From positions 1,364,001-1,428,000 of the forward strand of contig VINJ01000001.1 of the NCBI GenBank assembly GCA_013376735.1: a stretch of 64,000 bases of DNA, read 5' to 3'. Origin of the DNA: a bacterium Scap17. GTDB lineage: Bacteria > Pseudomonadota > Gammaproteobacteria > Pseudomonadales > Halomonadaceae. Under the pieces are notes generated by a model. The model searched no databases and was not told the DNA's origin. It saw only the letters and a program-made list of their open reading frames with translations. A program made the position numbers and the translations under genes. Of the stretch, positions 50,912-59,172 are shown in pieces (position 1 is the stretch's first letter; every line of letters starts with the position of its first letter).

Positions 50912-51955
50912 TCAGGCATTGGACGAACGCGCCCATAGATTGACGCCGCCATCGACGGCGTAGCGGTCGATCTCGTCGAGCTCGGCCTGGGTGAAGTCGA
51001 GATGATCCAGCGCCTTGACGCAATCGCTGACCTGTTCCGGGCGGCTGGCACCGATCAGTGCGGTGGTGACACGGTTGCCGCGCAGCGCCCAAGCGAGGGC
51101 CATCTGGGCCAGCGATTGGCCACGGCGCTCGGCGATGGCGTTGAGGGCGCGCACCCGCTCCAGATTGTCCTCGGTGAGGTGGTCTTCCTTGATCGCTCCG
51201 CCGCGTGCCAGGCGGCTATCCTGTGGCACGCCACCCAGATACTTGTCGGTCAGCACGCCTTGGGCCAGCGGCGAGAACACGATGGAACCGATGCCCTCGT
51301 CATCGAGGGTGTCGAGCAGGCCGTCTTCCTCGATCCAGCGATTGATCATCGAATAGCTGGGCTGATGGATGATGCACGGCGTGCCCAGCTCGCGCAGAAT
51401 GGCGGCGGCTTCGCGGGTGCGCTGGGCATTGTAGGAGGAAATGCCCGCATAGAGTGCCTTGCCGGAACGTACGGCGCTGTCAAGCGCCCCCATCGTCTCT
51501 TCCAGCGGCGTGTCCGGATCGAAGCGGTGCGAATAGAAGATGTCGACATAATCGAGATCCATGCGCTTGAGGCTCTGGTCCAGGCTCGAGAGCAGGTACT
51601 TTCGGCTGCCCCATTCGCCGTAGGGGCCAGGCCACATGTGATAGCCCGCCTTGGTGGAGATCACCATCTCATCGCGATAGCCGGCGAAGTCGCGCTTGAG
51701 CATGCGCCCGAACATTTCCTCGGCGCTGCCCGGTGGCGGCCCGTAGTTGTTGGCCAGATCGAAGTGGGTGATGCCCAGATCGAAGGCGGTCTGGCAGATG
51801 GCGCGAGCATTGTCTTCATGGGCATGGCCTTCTTGAGCATCGTTGCCGAAGTTGTGCCAGAGCCCCAGTGACAGGCGGGGCAGCTTGAGGCCGCTCTTGC
51901 CGCAGCGCTGGTAGTGCATGCGTTCATAGCGATCTTCAGCCGGGGTATAGCGCAT
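50912..51955 (-). CDS. gpr: L-glyceraldehyde 3-phosphate reductase (YghZ-type aldo/keto reductase)
   Basis: 347 residues, the size of E. coli Gpr/YghZ (346). The catalytic tetrad is in THFDLANNYGPPPGSAE (Asp, Tyr), STKAGYHMWPGPYGEWGSRKY (Lys) and YVDIFYSHRFD (His). The closing LIGASRPEQVSDCVKAL and NLWARSSNA match the E. coli protein well. It reduces L-glyceraldehyde 3-phosphate and methylglyoxal with NADPH in the cytoplasm, a detoxifying role. AAGGA lies 7-8 bases before ATG 51955. The divergent LysR gene is the likely regulator. Confidence 0.92.
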   Translation of the reverse strand: MRYTPAEDRYERMHYQRCGKSGLKLPRLSLGLWHNFGNDAQEGHAHEDNARAICQTAFDLGITHFDLANNYGPPPGSAEEMFGRMLKRDFAGYRDEMVISTKAGYHMWPGPYGEWGSRKYLLSSLDQSLKRMDLDYVDIFYSHRFDPDTPLEETMGALDSAVRSGKALYAGISSYNAQRTREAAAILRELGTPCIIHQPSYSMINRWIEEDGLLDTLDDEGIGSIVFSPLAQGVLTDKYLGGVPQDSRLARGGAIKEDHLTEDNLERVRALNAIAERRGQSLAQMALAWALRGNRVTTALIGASRPEQVSDCVKALDHLDFTQAELDEIDRYAVDGGVNLWARSSNA

Positions 51956-52059
51956 GGCGGAGTCCTTTCGCGAGTGGAGGCGTCGATGTCACACAGAGAT
52001 GAAGCGACATCGAATGACGCCTTCAGTCTAGGTCGCGTCTGCAGGTCTGATAAGCGCAT

Positions 52060-52080
52060 GCGAACGAATAGATTGTTCGC
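52060..52080. promoter_or_regulatory. Dyad between the reductase and LysR genes
   Basis: GCGAAC-N9-GTTCGC, a perfect 6-bp inverted repeat in the 194-bp divergent region, about 70 bp before the lysR-type start. It is a probable regulator-binding site. Confidence 0.5.
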
Positions 52081-52149
52081 CAGAGCGTACAATGCTGTGG
52101 CAGTCTCGTTCACTGAAATCCCGGATGGCTGGCATGAGGAGCAGGCAGG

Positions 52150-53055
52150 ATGCGGCATCACAAGCAGGTGGAGCGACTGATGTTGTTCGCTCAGGTGGCG
52201 GAAGCCCTCAGCTTCACCCGGGCGGCCAAGGCGCTGGGCGTGTCGCGTGCTCATCTTTCCGAGCAGGTGCGGCGGCTGGAGCAGGACATCGGGGCGCCCT
52301 TGCTGATCCGCACCACGCGGGCGGTCCGTCTCACCGAGGAGGGCGAGCGCATTCGAATGCGCATGCAGTCGGTACACGGCGAGCTGCTGGCACTGGAGCG
52401 GGAGCTTGAACACGACCTGGAGCAGACGAGCGAGTCGGAGCGCCAGGGCTACAGCGGCGTGTTGCGTATCACGGCACCGGTACTGTTCGCCGAGCGTTAT
52501 CTGGTCGAGGTCTGCAATGCCTTTCAGGCCCGCCATCCGGCGGTCGAGCTGCGTCTGGACGTCAGTTACGAGAGCCATGACCTGACCCGTGAGCCATTTG
52601 ATGTGGCATTTCGTGCCACGCGCACGCCACCGGACAACATGATCGCGCGTCGCCTGCTCGATTATGTCCACTGCTGCTGCGCCTCACCCGAGTATCTTGC
52701 CGCGCATGGCACGCCGCACTCGGCCGCGGCGCTTGGCGATCATCGCTGCCATGTCTGGTCAGGGCAGTCCGGCTGGCCGCTGGCCAGCGGAGAGGTCAGT
52801 CTCGCGGGGGGATTGGCCATCAATGATCATCGCCTGCTCAAGCAGCAGGCCCTGGGTCATACCGGCATCATCCGGGTCGCCCATTATCTGGTAGATCGTG
52901 AATTGGCCGAGGGCCGTCTGGTGCGTCTGCTGGCGCATGAGGAGGGCGAACCCAACAGCATCTACATGCTCTATCCCCAGCGCCTGCCGCAGTCGGGCAA
53001 ACTGCGTGCCTTCATGGCGGCGGTGGAAGCCGCCATGCCACCTCGCAGTGCGTGA
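52150..53055 (+). CDS. LysR-family transcriptional regulator
   Basis: 301 residues. The N-terminal winged helix (MLFAQVAEALSFTRAAKALGVSRAHLSEQVRRLEQDIG) is followed by a linker helix and a two-lobe effector domain (about 95-295). The R-T-T-R-A-V-x-L-T-E-E-G segment is the usual hinge. It is of the AaeR/DsdC-like size class and divergent from the aldo/keto reductase, which it probably regulates in response to a carbonyl compound; that is inference from arrangement. Confidence 0.92.
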   Translation: MRHHKQVERLMLFAQVAEALSFTRAAKALGVSRAHLSEQVRRLEQDIGAPLLIRTTRAVRLTEEGERIRMRMQSVHGELLALERELEHDLEQTSESERQGYSGVLRITAPVLFAERYLVEVCNAFQARHPAVELRLDVSYESHDLTREPFDVAFRATRTPPDNMIARRLLDYVHCCCASPEYLAAHGTPHSAAALGDHRCHVWSGQSGWPLASGEVSLAGGLAINDHRLLKQQALGHTGIIRVAHYLVDRELAEGRLVRLLAHEEGEPNSIYMLYPQRLPQSGKLRAFMAAVEAAMPPRSA

Positions 53056-53088
53056 TCGAAAGACACGGAAGCAAAAGGGGCATATGCA

Positions 53089-53126
53089 AAAAGACCGCCG
53101 TGCCCTGAGGGGCGCGGCGGTCTTTT
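53089..53126. terminator. Bidirectional terminator between LysR and glcG
   Basis: A 17-bp stem AAAAGACCGCCGTGCCC with one wobble and a TGAG loop, with A and T runs on either side. Confidence 0.88.
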
Positions 53127-53179
53127 CATTCGCCTTTTATTGAGACCGGTGAGGTCTCTTTATCCAGGCTGGCGGCGCC

Positions 53180-53587
53180 TCAGAGGCCCAGCGCGGCGAC
53201 CCCGGCCTTGGCGATCTGGGCGTCCTGCTCCGGTTTGACGCCGGACACGCCGATGCTGCCGGCTATCTGGCCTTCGACCATCACCGGCACCCCGCCGCCC
53301 AGCATGCTTTCAAGCTGCGGCGCTGACAGGAAGGCGGTGCGACCGCCGTTGATGGAGTCCTCGAACAGCTGGGTCTCACGGCGCCCCAGAGCGGCGCTCT
53401 TGGCCTTCTCCTGGGCGAAGTAGCCGGTCATCGCCGGGGTGTCGTCGAGGCGACGCAGGCCCAGCGGGTGGCCGCCGTCGTCGGCAACGGCGATGGAAAC
53501 GGCCCAGCCATTGGCCTCGGCTTCCTTCTGGGCGGCGTCCAGCATCTGATTGACGTCAGCGAGGGTCAATACGTGGCGAGTGATCAT
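53180..53587 (-). CDS. glcG: GlcG/HbpS family protein
   Basis: 135 residues, the family's normal length. The pattern WAVSIAVADDGGHPLGLRR, then AMTGYFAQEKAKSAA, then LGGGVPVMVEGQIAGSIGVSG is diagnostic of GlcG/HbpS (DUF336). These proteins bind small ligands or heme; in E. coli glcG is in the glycolate operon without a proven role. It is last in glcDEFG here, separated from glcF by four 12-bp repeats. Confidence 0.92.
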   Translation of the reverse strand: MITRHVLTLADVNQMLDAAQKEAEANGWAVSIAVADDGGHPLGLRRLDDTPAMTGYFAQEKAKSAALGRRETQLFEDSINGGRTAFLSAPQLESMLGGGVPVMVEGQIAGSIGVSGVKPEQDAQIAKAGVAALGL

Positions 53588-53617
53588 CGGGCTTCCTTGG
53601 CAGTGGTGAGGGAAAAG

Positions 53618-53665
53618 GACAGTGAAAGAGAGAGTGAAACAGATAGTGAACCAGATAGTGACGCT
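53618..53665 (+). repeat. 12-bp tandem repeat, four units, between glcF and glcG
   Basis: GACAGTGAAAGA, GAGAGTGAAACA, GATAGTGAACCA and GATAGTGACGCT fill most of the gap and begin directly after the glcF stop (reading on the minus strand). They form the leader of glcG. Confidence 0.8.
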
Positions 53666-55048
53666 TCATTCCTGCGGGAGCGTCTCGGGCAGGGCGTCAT
53701 CCACCAGCTCGATCCAGTGACTTATCGGCGTGCGTCCGGCGCTCGAGAGATGCGTCTGACAGCCGATGTTGGCGGTGGCGATGCGCGCCGGCCCGTTGGC
53801 CTCCAGCGCCTCAAGCTTGCGGTCTCGCAGCTGGCGTGACAACTCCGGTTGCGTGATCGAGTAGGTGCCGGCGGACCCGCAGCACAGATGGCCCTCCATG
53901 ACAGGGGTCAGCGTGAAGCCCAGTTGCGATAGGATCTTCTCCACCTCGCCGCCCAGCCCCTGGGCATGTTGCAGGGTGCAGGGGCAATGGAAGGCCAGCG
54001 GCTGTTGGTCGGGCGCGGCCGCGAGATTCTGTCGATCATCGCGCGCGATCTCCTCGCCGAGCACTTCGACGATATCGCGGGCCAGGGCGCTTACGCGTGC
54101 GGCGCGCTCAGCATAGTCCGGGTCATCGGCCAGCATCTCGCCATATTCCTTGACGAAGGCCCCGCAACCACTGGCGGTCTGCACGATCGCTTCCGCGCCG
54201 GCCTCGATGGCCGGCCACCAGGCATCGATGTTGGCACGCATGCGCGCGCGACCGGCCTGCTGGGCGTTGAGATGATAGTCGATGGCACCGCAGCAGCCGG
54301 CCTCCTGTATGGGTGTGACACCGATGCCGAAGCGCGCCAGCACGCGGGCAGTGGCGGCATTGATGTTGGGGGCCAGGCCCGGTTGCACACAACCCTCCAG
54401 CATCAGCATCTGACGCGAAAGCACTGGCCGAGAAAGCCCTTGCCGAGAAAGCCCTTGGCGAGAAAGCCCTTGGCGAGAAAGCGCCTGATCAGAAGACGTT
54501 GCGGTGACGGGGGCAGTCGGGTGCCTGGCTTGACGGTCGCGCTCGCGGGTCAGCGGTATCTTGTCGGCCAGCGCGCCAGGCGCGAGGGGGCGAAAGCGCA
54601 CGCCAAGTGCCAGCAGGGCCTTGAAGCGCGCGGGTTCGACCAGCGCATGGCGCAGGCCGCTGCGCAGCAGGCGCTCGCGCCACGGACGGCCGACGCGGCG
54701 CTCCAGTTCCTGACGCCCGATATCGAGCAGGGTGTGATACTGCACGCCCGACGGGCAGGTGGTCTCGCAGCTGCGACAGCTCAGGCAGCGATCCAGGTGC
54801 TGCTGGGTCTCGCGGGTGATCTGCGTTGCCTGCTCGCGAACTGCCTCGTCGGGACTTTCGGGATCGCTTTCCAGCAGCTGCTTGATCAGATAGATGCGCC
54901 CGCGTGGGCCGTCGCGCTCATCGCCCAGCAGTTGGTAGGTAGGGCAGGTGGCATTGCAGAAGCCGCAATGCACGCAGCTGCGCAGGACCTTGTCGGCCCG
55001 CTGGATATGCGGTCTGGCAAGCGCGGCGTCATTGAAGTGGGTCTGCAT
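53666..55048 (-). CDS. glcF: Glycolate oxidase, iron-sulfur subunit
   Basis: 460 residues, longer than the usual 405-410. Two 4Fe-4S motifs lie near the N terminus: CVHCGFCNATCP (25-36) and CLSCRSCETTCP (about 88-99). Two CCG domains follow (EAGCCGAIDYHL and GHLCCGSAGTYS). Between them and the N-terminal domain there is an insertion of about 40 residues containing LSRQG pentapeptides, encoded by 15-bp repeats, which explains the extra length. It passes electrons from GlcD/GlcE flavins to the quinone pool during glycolate oxidation to glyoxylate. It begins 28 bp after glcE. Confidence 0.95.
   Translation of the reverse strand: MQTHFNDAALARPHIQRADKVLRSCVHCGFCNATCPTYQLLGDERDGPRGRIYLIKQLLESDPESPDEAVREQATQITRETQQHLDRCLSCRSCETTCPSGVQYHTLLDIGRQELERRVGRPWRERLLRSGLRHALVEPARFKALLALGVRFRPLAPGALADKIPLTRERDRQARHPTAPVTATSSDQALSRQGLSRQGLSRQGLSRPVLSRQMLMLEGCVQPGLAPNINAATARVLARFGIGVTPIQEAGCCGAIDYHLNAQQAGRARMRANIDAWWPAIEAGAEAIVQTASGCGAFVKEYGEMLADDPDYAERAARVSALARDIVEVLGEEIARDDRQNLAAAPDQQPLAFHCPCTLQHAQGLGGEVEKILSQLGFTLTPVMEGHLCCGSAGTYSITQPELSRQLRDRKLEALEANGPARIATANIGCQTHLSSAGRTPISHWIELVDDALPETLPQE
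54414..54488 (+). repeat. 15-bp tandem repeat, five units, inside glcF
   Basis: Units of CGAGAAAGCCCTTGC start at 54414, 54429, 54444, 54459 and 54474. They encode repeated L-S-R-Q-G/P pentapeptides on the minus strand, in a linker not found in typical GlcF. Confidence 0.85.
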
Positions 55049-55076
55049 TCAGGGGCGTCTCCTGTCGTGGCGTGAG

Positions 55077-56279
55077 TCACATCTCGGCATACAGGCGACC
55101 GGGATTGAGGATGCCGTGGGGGTCCAGCTGATGCTTGAGCTGAAGGTGGTAGCGGGCATTGGGGGCGGCCAGCGGCATCAGCGGGCTGTCCTCGGCGGCG
55201 ACGGTGCCCGGGGTATAGCAGATGGCATGGCCGCCCAGCCGACTGGCCAGCGCGCGGATGCGCTGGGCCGGGGCATCGCTTGCGAGCCAGCGCTGGGCGC
55301 CCGCCCAGTCACACAGCAGGTCGGCATCCCCCAGAGGGCCCAGCAGTTCGCTGACGGCGGCTTGCCACTCGAGGTGGTCAAGCGCCAACGGCAGCGACAG
55401 TCGCCACAGTGCCTGATGCGGTGCGCGCGCGCTGAAGAAGGGCAGGCGGTGCTCACGCAGCTCAGTCCAGTGCGCCGTCGCCTGATCCGTCGTCAGGGCC
55501 TCGCCGCCCAGCTGCTCGCACCCGGCCTGGACCGAGCGCTCGCCCCCTTCCAGGCGCAGGGTGAGGCGGCCGTCATGCCAGCTGGTCGCGGTGATCGGCA
55601 GCGGCGTGCGCCCCCACGCATTCAGGCGAGACAGTGCCTCGGCGAGGCTGATTTCCAGACACAGCGATTCGCTTGCCACCGGGCGCGGCATCACCTTGAG
55701 CGAGACTTCACTGATCACGCCCAGCGTGCCCTGGGCACCGCACATCAGGCGTGACAGGTCGTAGCCCGCCACGTTCTTCATCACTTCACCGCCGAAGCGC
55801 AGCGACTTGCCGTCGGCGCTGATGATGCGGGTGCCCAGCACCAGGTCGCGCAGGCTGCCGCTCCAGGGGCGGCGTGGGCCACTGAGACCCGAAGCGAGGG
55901 TGCCGCCGACGGTCGCCGCAGGCCCGAAGTGGGGCGGCTCGCAGCTCAGGTGCTGACCCTGCTCGGCGAGTGCGGCCTCAAGCGTCGCAAGCGGCGTGCC
56001 GGCGCGCACCGAGACCATCAGCTCCACCGGGTCGTAGTGGGTGATGCCATGATGCGCGCGCATGTCGAGTACCTCCTCGGCGGCCACTTCACGGCCGAGA
56101 AAGGTCTTGCTGCCACTGCCTGCGATGCGTAGCGGGCGCCTCGCCTCATGGGCGGCGCGAACCTGCGCGCAAAGTGCCTCGCTGGCATCCTGCTGCTGCG
56201 GGGGCTGGCTGGTGGCAGGTGTCATGCACTCGGCGTGGCTCGGCACCTGATCCTGGAGCGAATCATCTGGCTCTGGCAT
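55077..56279 (-). CDS. glcE: Glycolate oxidase, FAD-binding subunit GlcE
   Basis: 400 residues; about 40 low-complexity residues precede the FAD-binding type 4 (PCMH) domain: LRIAGSGSKTFLG, VSVRAGTPLATLEAALAEQG, GGTLASGLSGPRRPWSGSLRD and VMKNVAGYDLSRLMCGAQGTLG. It ends HQLDPHGILNPGRL. A start at 56225 would remove the extension, and neither start has a strong RBS. It is part of the membrane-associated GlcDEF glycolate dehydrogenase. Confidence 0.93.
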   Translation of the reverse strand: MPEPDDSLQDQVPSHAECMTPATSQPPQQQDASEALCAQVRAAHEARRPLRIAGSGSKTFLGREVAAEEVLDMRAHHGITHYDPVELMVSVRAGTPLATLEAALAEQGQHLSCEPPHFGPAATVGGTLASGLSGPRRPWSGSLRDLVLGTRIISADGKSLRFGGEVMKNVAGYDLSRLMCGAQGTLGVISEVSLKVMPRPVASESLCLEISLAEALSRLNAWGRTPLPITATSWHDGRLTLRLEGGERSVQAGCEQLGGEALTTDQATAHWTELREHRLPFFSARAPHQALWRLSLPLALDHLEWQAAVSELLGPLGDADLLCDWAGAQRWLASDAPAQRIRALASRLGGHAICYTPGTVAAEDSPLMPLAAPNARYHLQLKHQLDPHGILNPGRLYAEM

Positions 56280-56358
56280 GGCATGTCTCTATTAAAGTGG
56301 CGATGAAGTGGGGAAGAAGTGGCGAACGCCAGGTAGCGAAAGGTCCCGCCGCAGCTGT

Positions 56359-57858
56359 CTAGAAGCGCGGCAGTTCGGGGTGCGGCAACTGGTTGTCATG
56401 CACATGCATGGCACCGAATTCGGCGCAGCGCGCCAGCGTCGGGATGTTCTTGCCGGGGTTGAGCAGGCCTGTGGGGTCGAAGGCGGCCTTCACGGCATGG
56501 AAGACGCTGATCTCCTCGTGATTGAACTGGGCGCACATCTGATTGATCTTCTCGCGGCCCACGCCATGTTCGCCGGTGATGCTGCCGCCGGCGGCCACGC
56601 ACAGTTCGAGAATCTTGCCGCCGACCTCCTCGGCCAGCTCAAGCTCGCCGGGCTGGTTGGCATCGAACAGGATCAGCGGGTGCATGTTGCCGTCACCGGC
56701 ATGGAAGACATTGGCCACCGCGAGCCCCGATTGGCGCGAGAGCTCCGCGATGCCGTTCAGGACGGCGGGCAGCTCGCGACGCGGAATGGTGCCATCCATG
56801 CAGTAATAGTCCGGCGACATGCGGCCCACGGCGGGGAAGGCATTCTTGCGCCCGGCCCAGAAGCGCGCGCGCTCGGCCTCGTCCTGTGCCTGACGGATCT
56901 CGGTGGCGCCGGCGCGCTCCAGCACCTCACGGACCCGTGCGCAGTCATCGACGACATCGGCCTCGGCGCCGTCCAGCTCGCAGAGCAGGATGGCGGCGGC
57001 ATCGACCGGATAGCCCGCGTGGATGAAGTCCTCGGCGGCGCGGATCGCCAGGTTGTCCATCATCTCGAGCCCGCCGGGGATGATGCCGCAGGCGATGATG
57101 TCGCCCACCGCGCGGCCGGCCTTGTCGATATCGGCGAAGCTCGCCATCAGCACCTTGGCGGTCTCGGGCCTGGGCAGCAGGCGCACCGTGACTTCCGTGA
57201 CCACCCCCAGCATGCCTTCGGAGCCGGTCATCAGCGCCAGCATGTCCAGGCCGGGCGAGTCGAGGCTGTCGGCGCCGATCGTCACCGCCTCGCCTTCGAT
57301 GGTCAGCATCTCGAGCTTGAGCAGGTTGTGAACGGTCAGGCCGTACTTGAGGCAGTGCACGCCACCGGCATTCTCGGCCACGTTGCCGCCGATGGAGCAG
57401 GCGATCTGCGAGGAGGGGTCCGGTGCGTAGTAGAGTCCGAAGGGCGCGGCGGCCTCGGAAATGGCGAGATTGCGCACCCCGGGCTGCAGGCGCGCGGTGC
57501 GGGCGTCGGGGTCGATCTCGAGAATCCGCGCCATGCGCGACATCACCAGCAGCACGCCCTGCGCCAGCGGCAAGGCGCCGCCGGACAGCCCGGTGCCGGC
57601 GCCACGTGTCACCACCGGCACGCCCAGCGCATGACATTCACGCAGCAGGGCGGCGACCTGCTCGACCCGCTCCGGCAGGGCGACCAGCATCGGCATGACG
57701 CGATAGGCGGACAGGCCATCACATTCGAAGGGCTGCAGGTCCTCCTCGCGGTGCAGCAGCGTCAGGTCCGGTAGCAGAGTGGTGAGATGCGCCAGCACCT
57801 GGCCCTTGTCGTGCTGGACCCGCGGTCCATCCAGCGTCGGGTCATAGAGGATATTCAT
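56359..57858 (-). CDS. glcD: Glycolate oxidase, catalytic FAD subunit GlcD
   Basis: 499 residues, equal to E. coli GlcD. The PCMH FAD domain has VTRGAGTGLSGGALPLAQG, CSIGGNVAENAGGVHCLKYG and TGSEGMLGVVTEVTVRLLP. The cap and C-terminal region include HAGDGNMHPLILFD, TGEHGVGREK and DPTGLLNPGKNIP. It oxidises glycolate (and often D-lactate) to the 2-oxo acid. GGGAGG lies 7 bases before ATG 57858. It is first in glcDEFG, under the likely control of GlcC sites upstream. Confidence 0.96.
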   Translation of the reverse strand: MNILYDPTLDGPRVQHDKGQVLAHLTTLLPDLTLLHREEDLQPFECDGLSAYRVMPMLVALPERVEQVAALLRECHALGVPVVTRGAGTGLSGGALPLAQGVLLVMSRMARILEIDPDARTARLQPGVRNLAISEAAAPFGLYYAPDPSSQIACSIGGNVAENAGGVHCLKYGLTVHNLLKLEMLTIEGEAVTIGADSLDSPGLDMLALMTGSEGMLGVVTEVTVRLLPRPETAKVLMASFADIDKAGRAVGDIIACGIIPGGLEMMDNLAIRAAEDFIHAGYPVDAAAILLCELDGAEADVVDDCARVREVLERAGATEIRQAQDEAERARFWAGRKNAFPAVGRMSPDYYCMDGTIPRRELPAVLNGIAELSRQSGLAVANVFHAGDGNMHPLILFDANQPGELELAEEVGGKILELCVAAGGSITGEHGVGREKINQMCAQFNHEEISVFHAVKAAFDPTGLLNPGKNIPTLARCAEFGAMHVHDNQLPHPELPRF

Positions 57859-58038
57859 GCACTGCCTCCCGGGAGGTTGGGGTCTGCGCGGCTGTTGTCT
57901 TTCGCTTCTGTCTGCTGGTGCTGTCTGACGTTACTGTCAGCTGATGCGGGGTTCGAGCGAGTCGCCTGTCGATTCCGCCGCACCTGATCTGCACACAATC
58001 TGGCCTGCCTCCCTGGCCTTGTCCATGCTTCATATCAG

Positions 58039-58049
58039 TGGTCTGACCA
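58039..58049. promoter_or_regulatory. GlcC operator candidate 1
   Basis: TGGTCTGACCA fits the FadR-subfamily consensus TNGTNNNACNA. It lies in the glcD/glcC divergent region, about 180 bp from the glcD start. Confidence 0.6.
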
Positions 58050-58138
58050 GACATTCGTCTAGTGTTTGTGCAAAGAAAACCACGCTTTACTGGCCTCACA
58101 CCCGCTGCCATCAGGCGCCTTTGCGCCCGCTGATTGAC

Positions 58139-58149
58139 AGGTCTGACCA
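58139..58149. promoter_or_regulatory. GlcC operator candidate 2
   Basis: AGGTCTGACCA shares GGTCTGACCAG with candidate 1 and is exactly 100 bp from it. It is about 100 bp before the glcC start, suggesting autoregulation or looping. Confidence 0.55.
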
Positions 58150-58174
58150 GTTGAGAATCGCCAGGCGTTGCCAA

Positions 58175-58208
58175 CGGGTTGATCAATTGCCACGAGCGGG
58201 TTGATCAA
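58175..58208. repeat. Paired CGGGTTGATCAA repeat before glcC
   Basis: The 12-mer occurs at 58175-58186 and 58197-58208, 22 bp apart (about two helical turns). Each contains the palindrome TTGATCAA. It lies in the presumed leader or promoter of glcC. Confidence 0.55.
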
Positions 58209-58247
58209 GACGAGCACACGAAGGTCGAGCAAAAGGGGAGGGGCAGG

Positions 58248-59063
58248 ATGCTGCAAACCATCGCCGAGTCAGGAGCTGACCCCCGCGCCGCGGATCAGGC
58301 CGCGGCGCGCCTGGAGCAATTGATTCTGGACGGCGTGCTCAAGCCCGGGCAGATGATCCCCTCGGAGCGCCGGCTATGTGAGCGGCTGGGCATCTCGCGG
58401 GCCTCGCTGCGCGAGGGGCTCAGGCTGTTGCGTGGCAAGGGCATCATCGAGACACGACACGGCAAGGGATCGAGCGTAGCGGCGCTGTTGCCGAGCGGCG
58501 ATATCAGTCTGCTGATGCACCTGTTTCGGGATCAGCCGCGCACCCTGTATGACCTGCTGGAAGTGCGGGCCTTGCTGGAAGGGCAGTCGGCGCGACTGGC
58601 TGCCCTGCGCGGTACGCCGGCGGACAGGGTATTGATCCGGCGTCATTACGAGGCAATGGCGGCCTGTGTGCGCGAGTATCCGCTCGACTTCGAATCCTCA
58701 GCGCCGGGCGATGTGGCGCTGCCGGATGCCCAGCAGCTGGCGCGTCACGACCACGCCTTCCACCACGCCATCTGTGAGGCGTCCCACAATCCGGTGCTGG
58801 TGCATACGCTCAAGGGCATCAATGACCTGCTGCTCAGCTCGGTGTTCGCCTCGCTGCGCAATCTCTACCATCGCCCGATTCCCCGCGGCCAGATCAATGC
58901 CCAGCACACGGCCATCTACCGCGCGGTGATGGACCAGCAGCCGGAGGCGGCGGAGAAGGCGGCGCTGGAGCACCTGCACAGCATTCGCGACAACCTGCGC
59001 GAGCTGGAGGCGGAGGACGAGCGGCTGGTGCGCTCGGCCATGCGGCTGGAAGGCTTCGAGTAG
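58248..59063 (+). CDS. glcC: GntR/FadR-type regulator of glycolate use
   Basis: 271 residues from ATG 58248, with GGGAGG 6 bases upstream; the longer frame to 58179 is rejected because it would run through the TTGATCAA repeats. The winged helix is MIPSERRLCERLGISRASLREGLRLLRGKGIIETRHGKGSSV. The C-terminal FCD domain contains the D-x-x-F-H (HDHAFHHAI), H-x-x-I and the later H metal ligands (EHLHSIRDNL). GlcC activates glc genes with glycolate. It is divergent from glcD. Confidence 0.9.
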   Translation: MLQTIAESGADPRAADQAAARLEQLILDGVLKPGQMIPSERRLCERLGISRASLREGLRLLRGKGIIETRHGKGSSVAALLPSGDISLLMHLFRDQPRTLYDLLEVRALLEGQSARLAALRGTPADRVLIRRHYEAMAACVREYPLDFESSAPGDVALPDAQQLARHDHAFHHAICEASHNPVLVHTLKGINDLLLSSVFASLRNLYHRPIPRGQINAQHTAIYRAVMDQQPEAAEKAALEHLHSIRDNLRELEAEDERLVRSAMRLEGFE

Positions 59064-59172
59064 CGCGTCAGGGTTCTGGCTCAGGCGTGCGCTGGCGGAC
59101 AAGCAGGCTGGCAAGCGGGGCGGACTCAGGGCAAAGTGGTCAGCTCATCGCCCAGGACAACGTGCTGCCTTC

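Noticed and set aside
54414-54488. Possible CRISPR-like array
   Set aside because: The units are 15 bp, directly adjacent without spacers and in frame within glcF; this is a coding minisatellite.
56308-57774. Long plus-strand reading frame opposite glcD
   Set aside because: It is a shadow of GlcD; His/Ala/Gly-rich translation without recognisable motifs.
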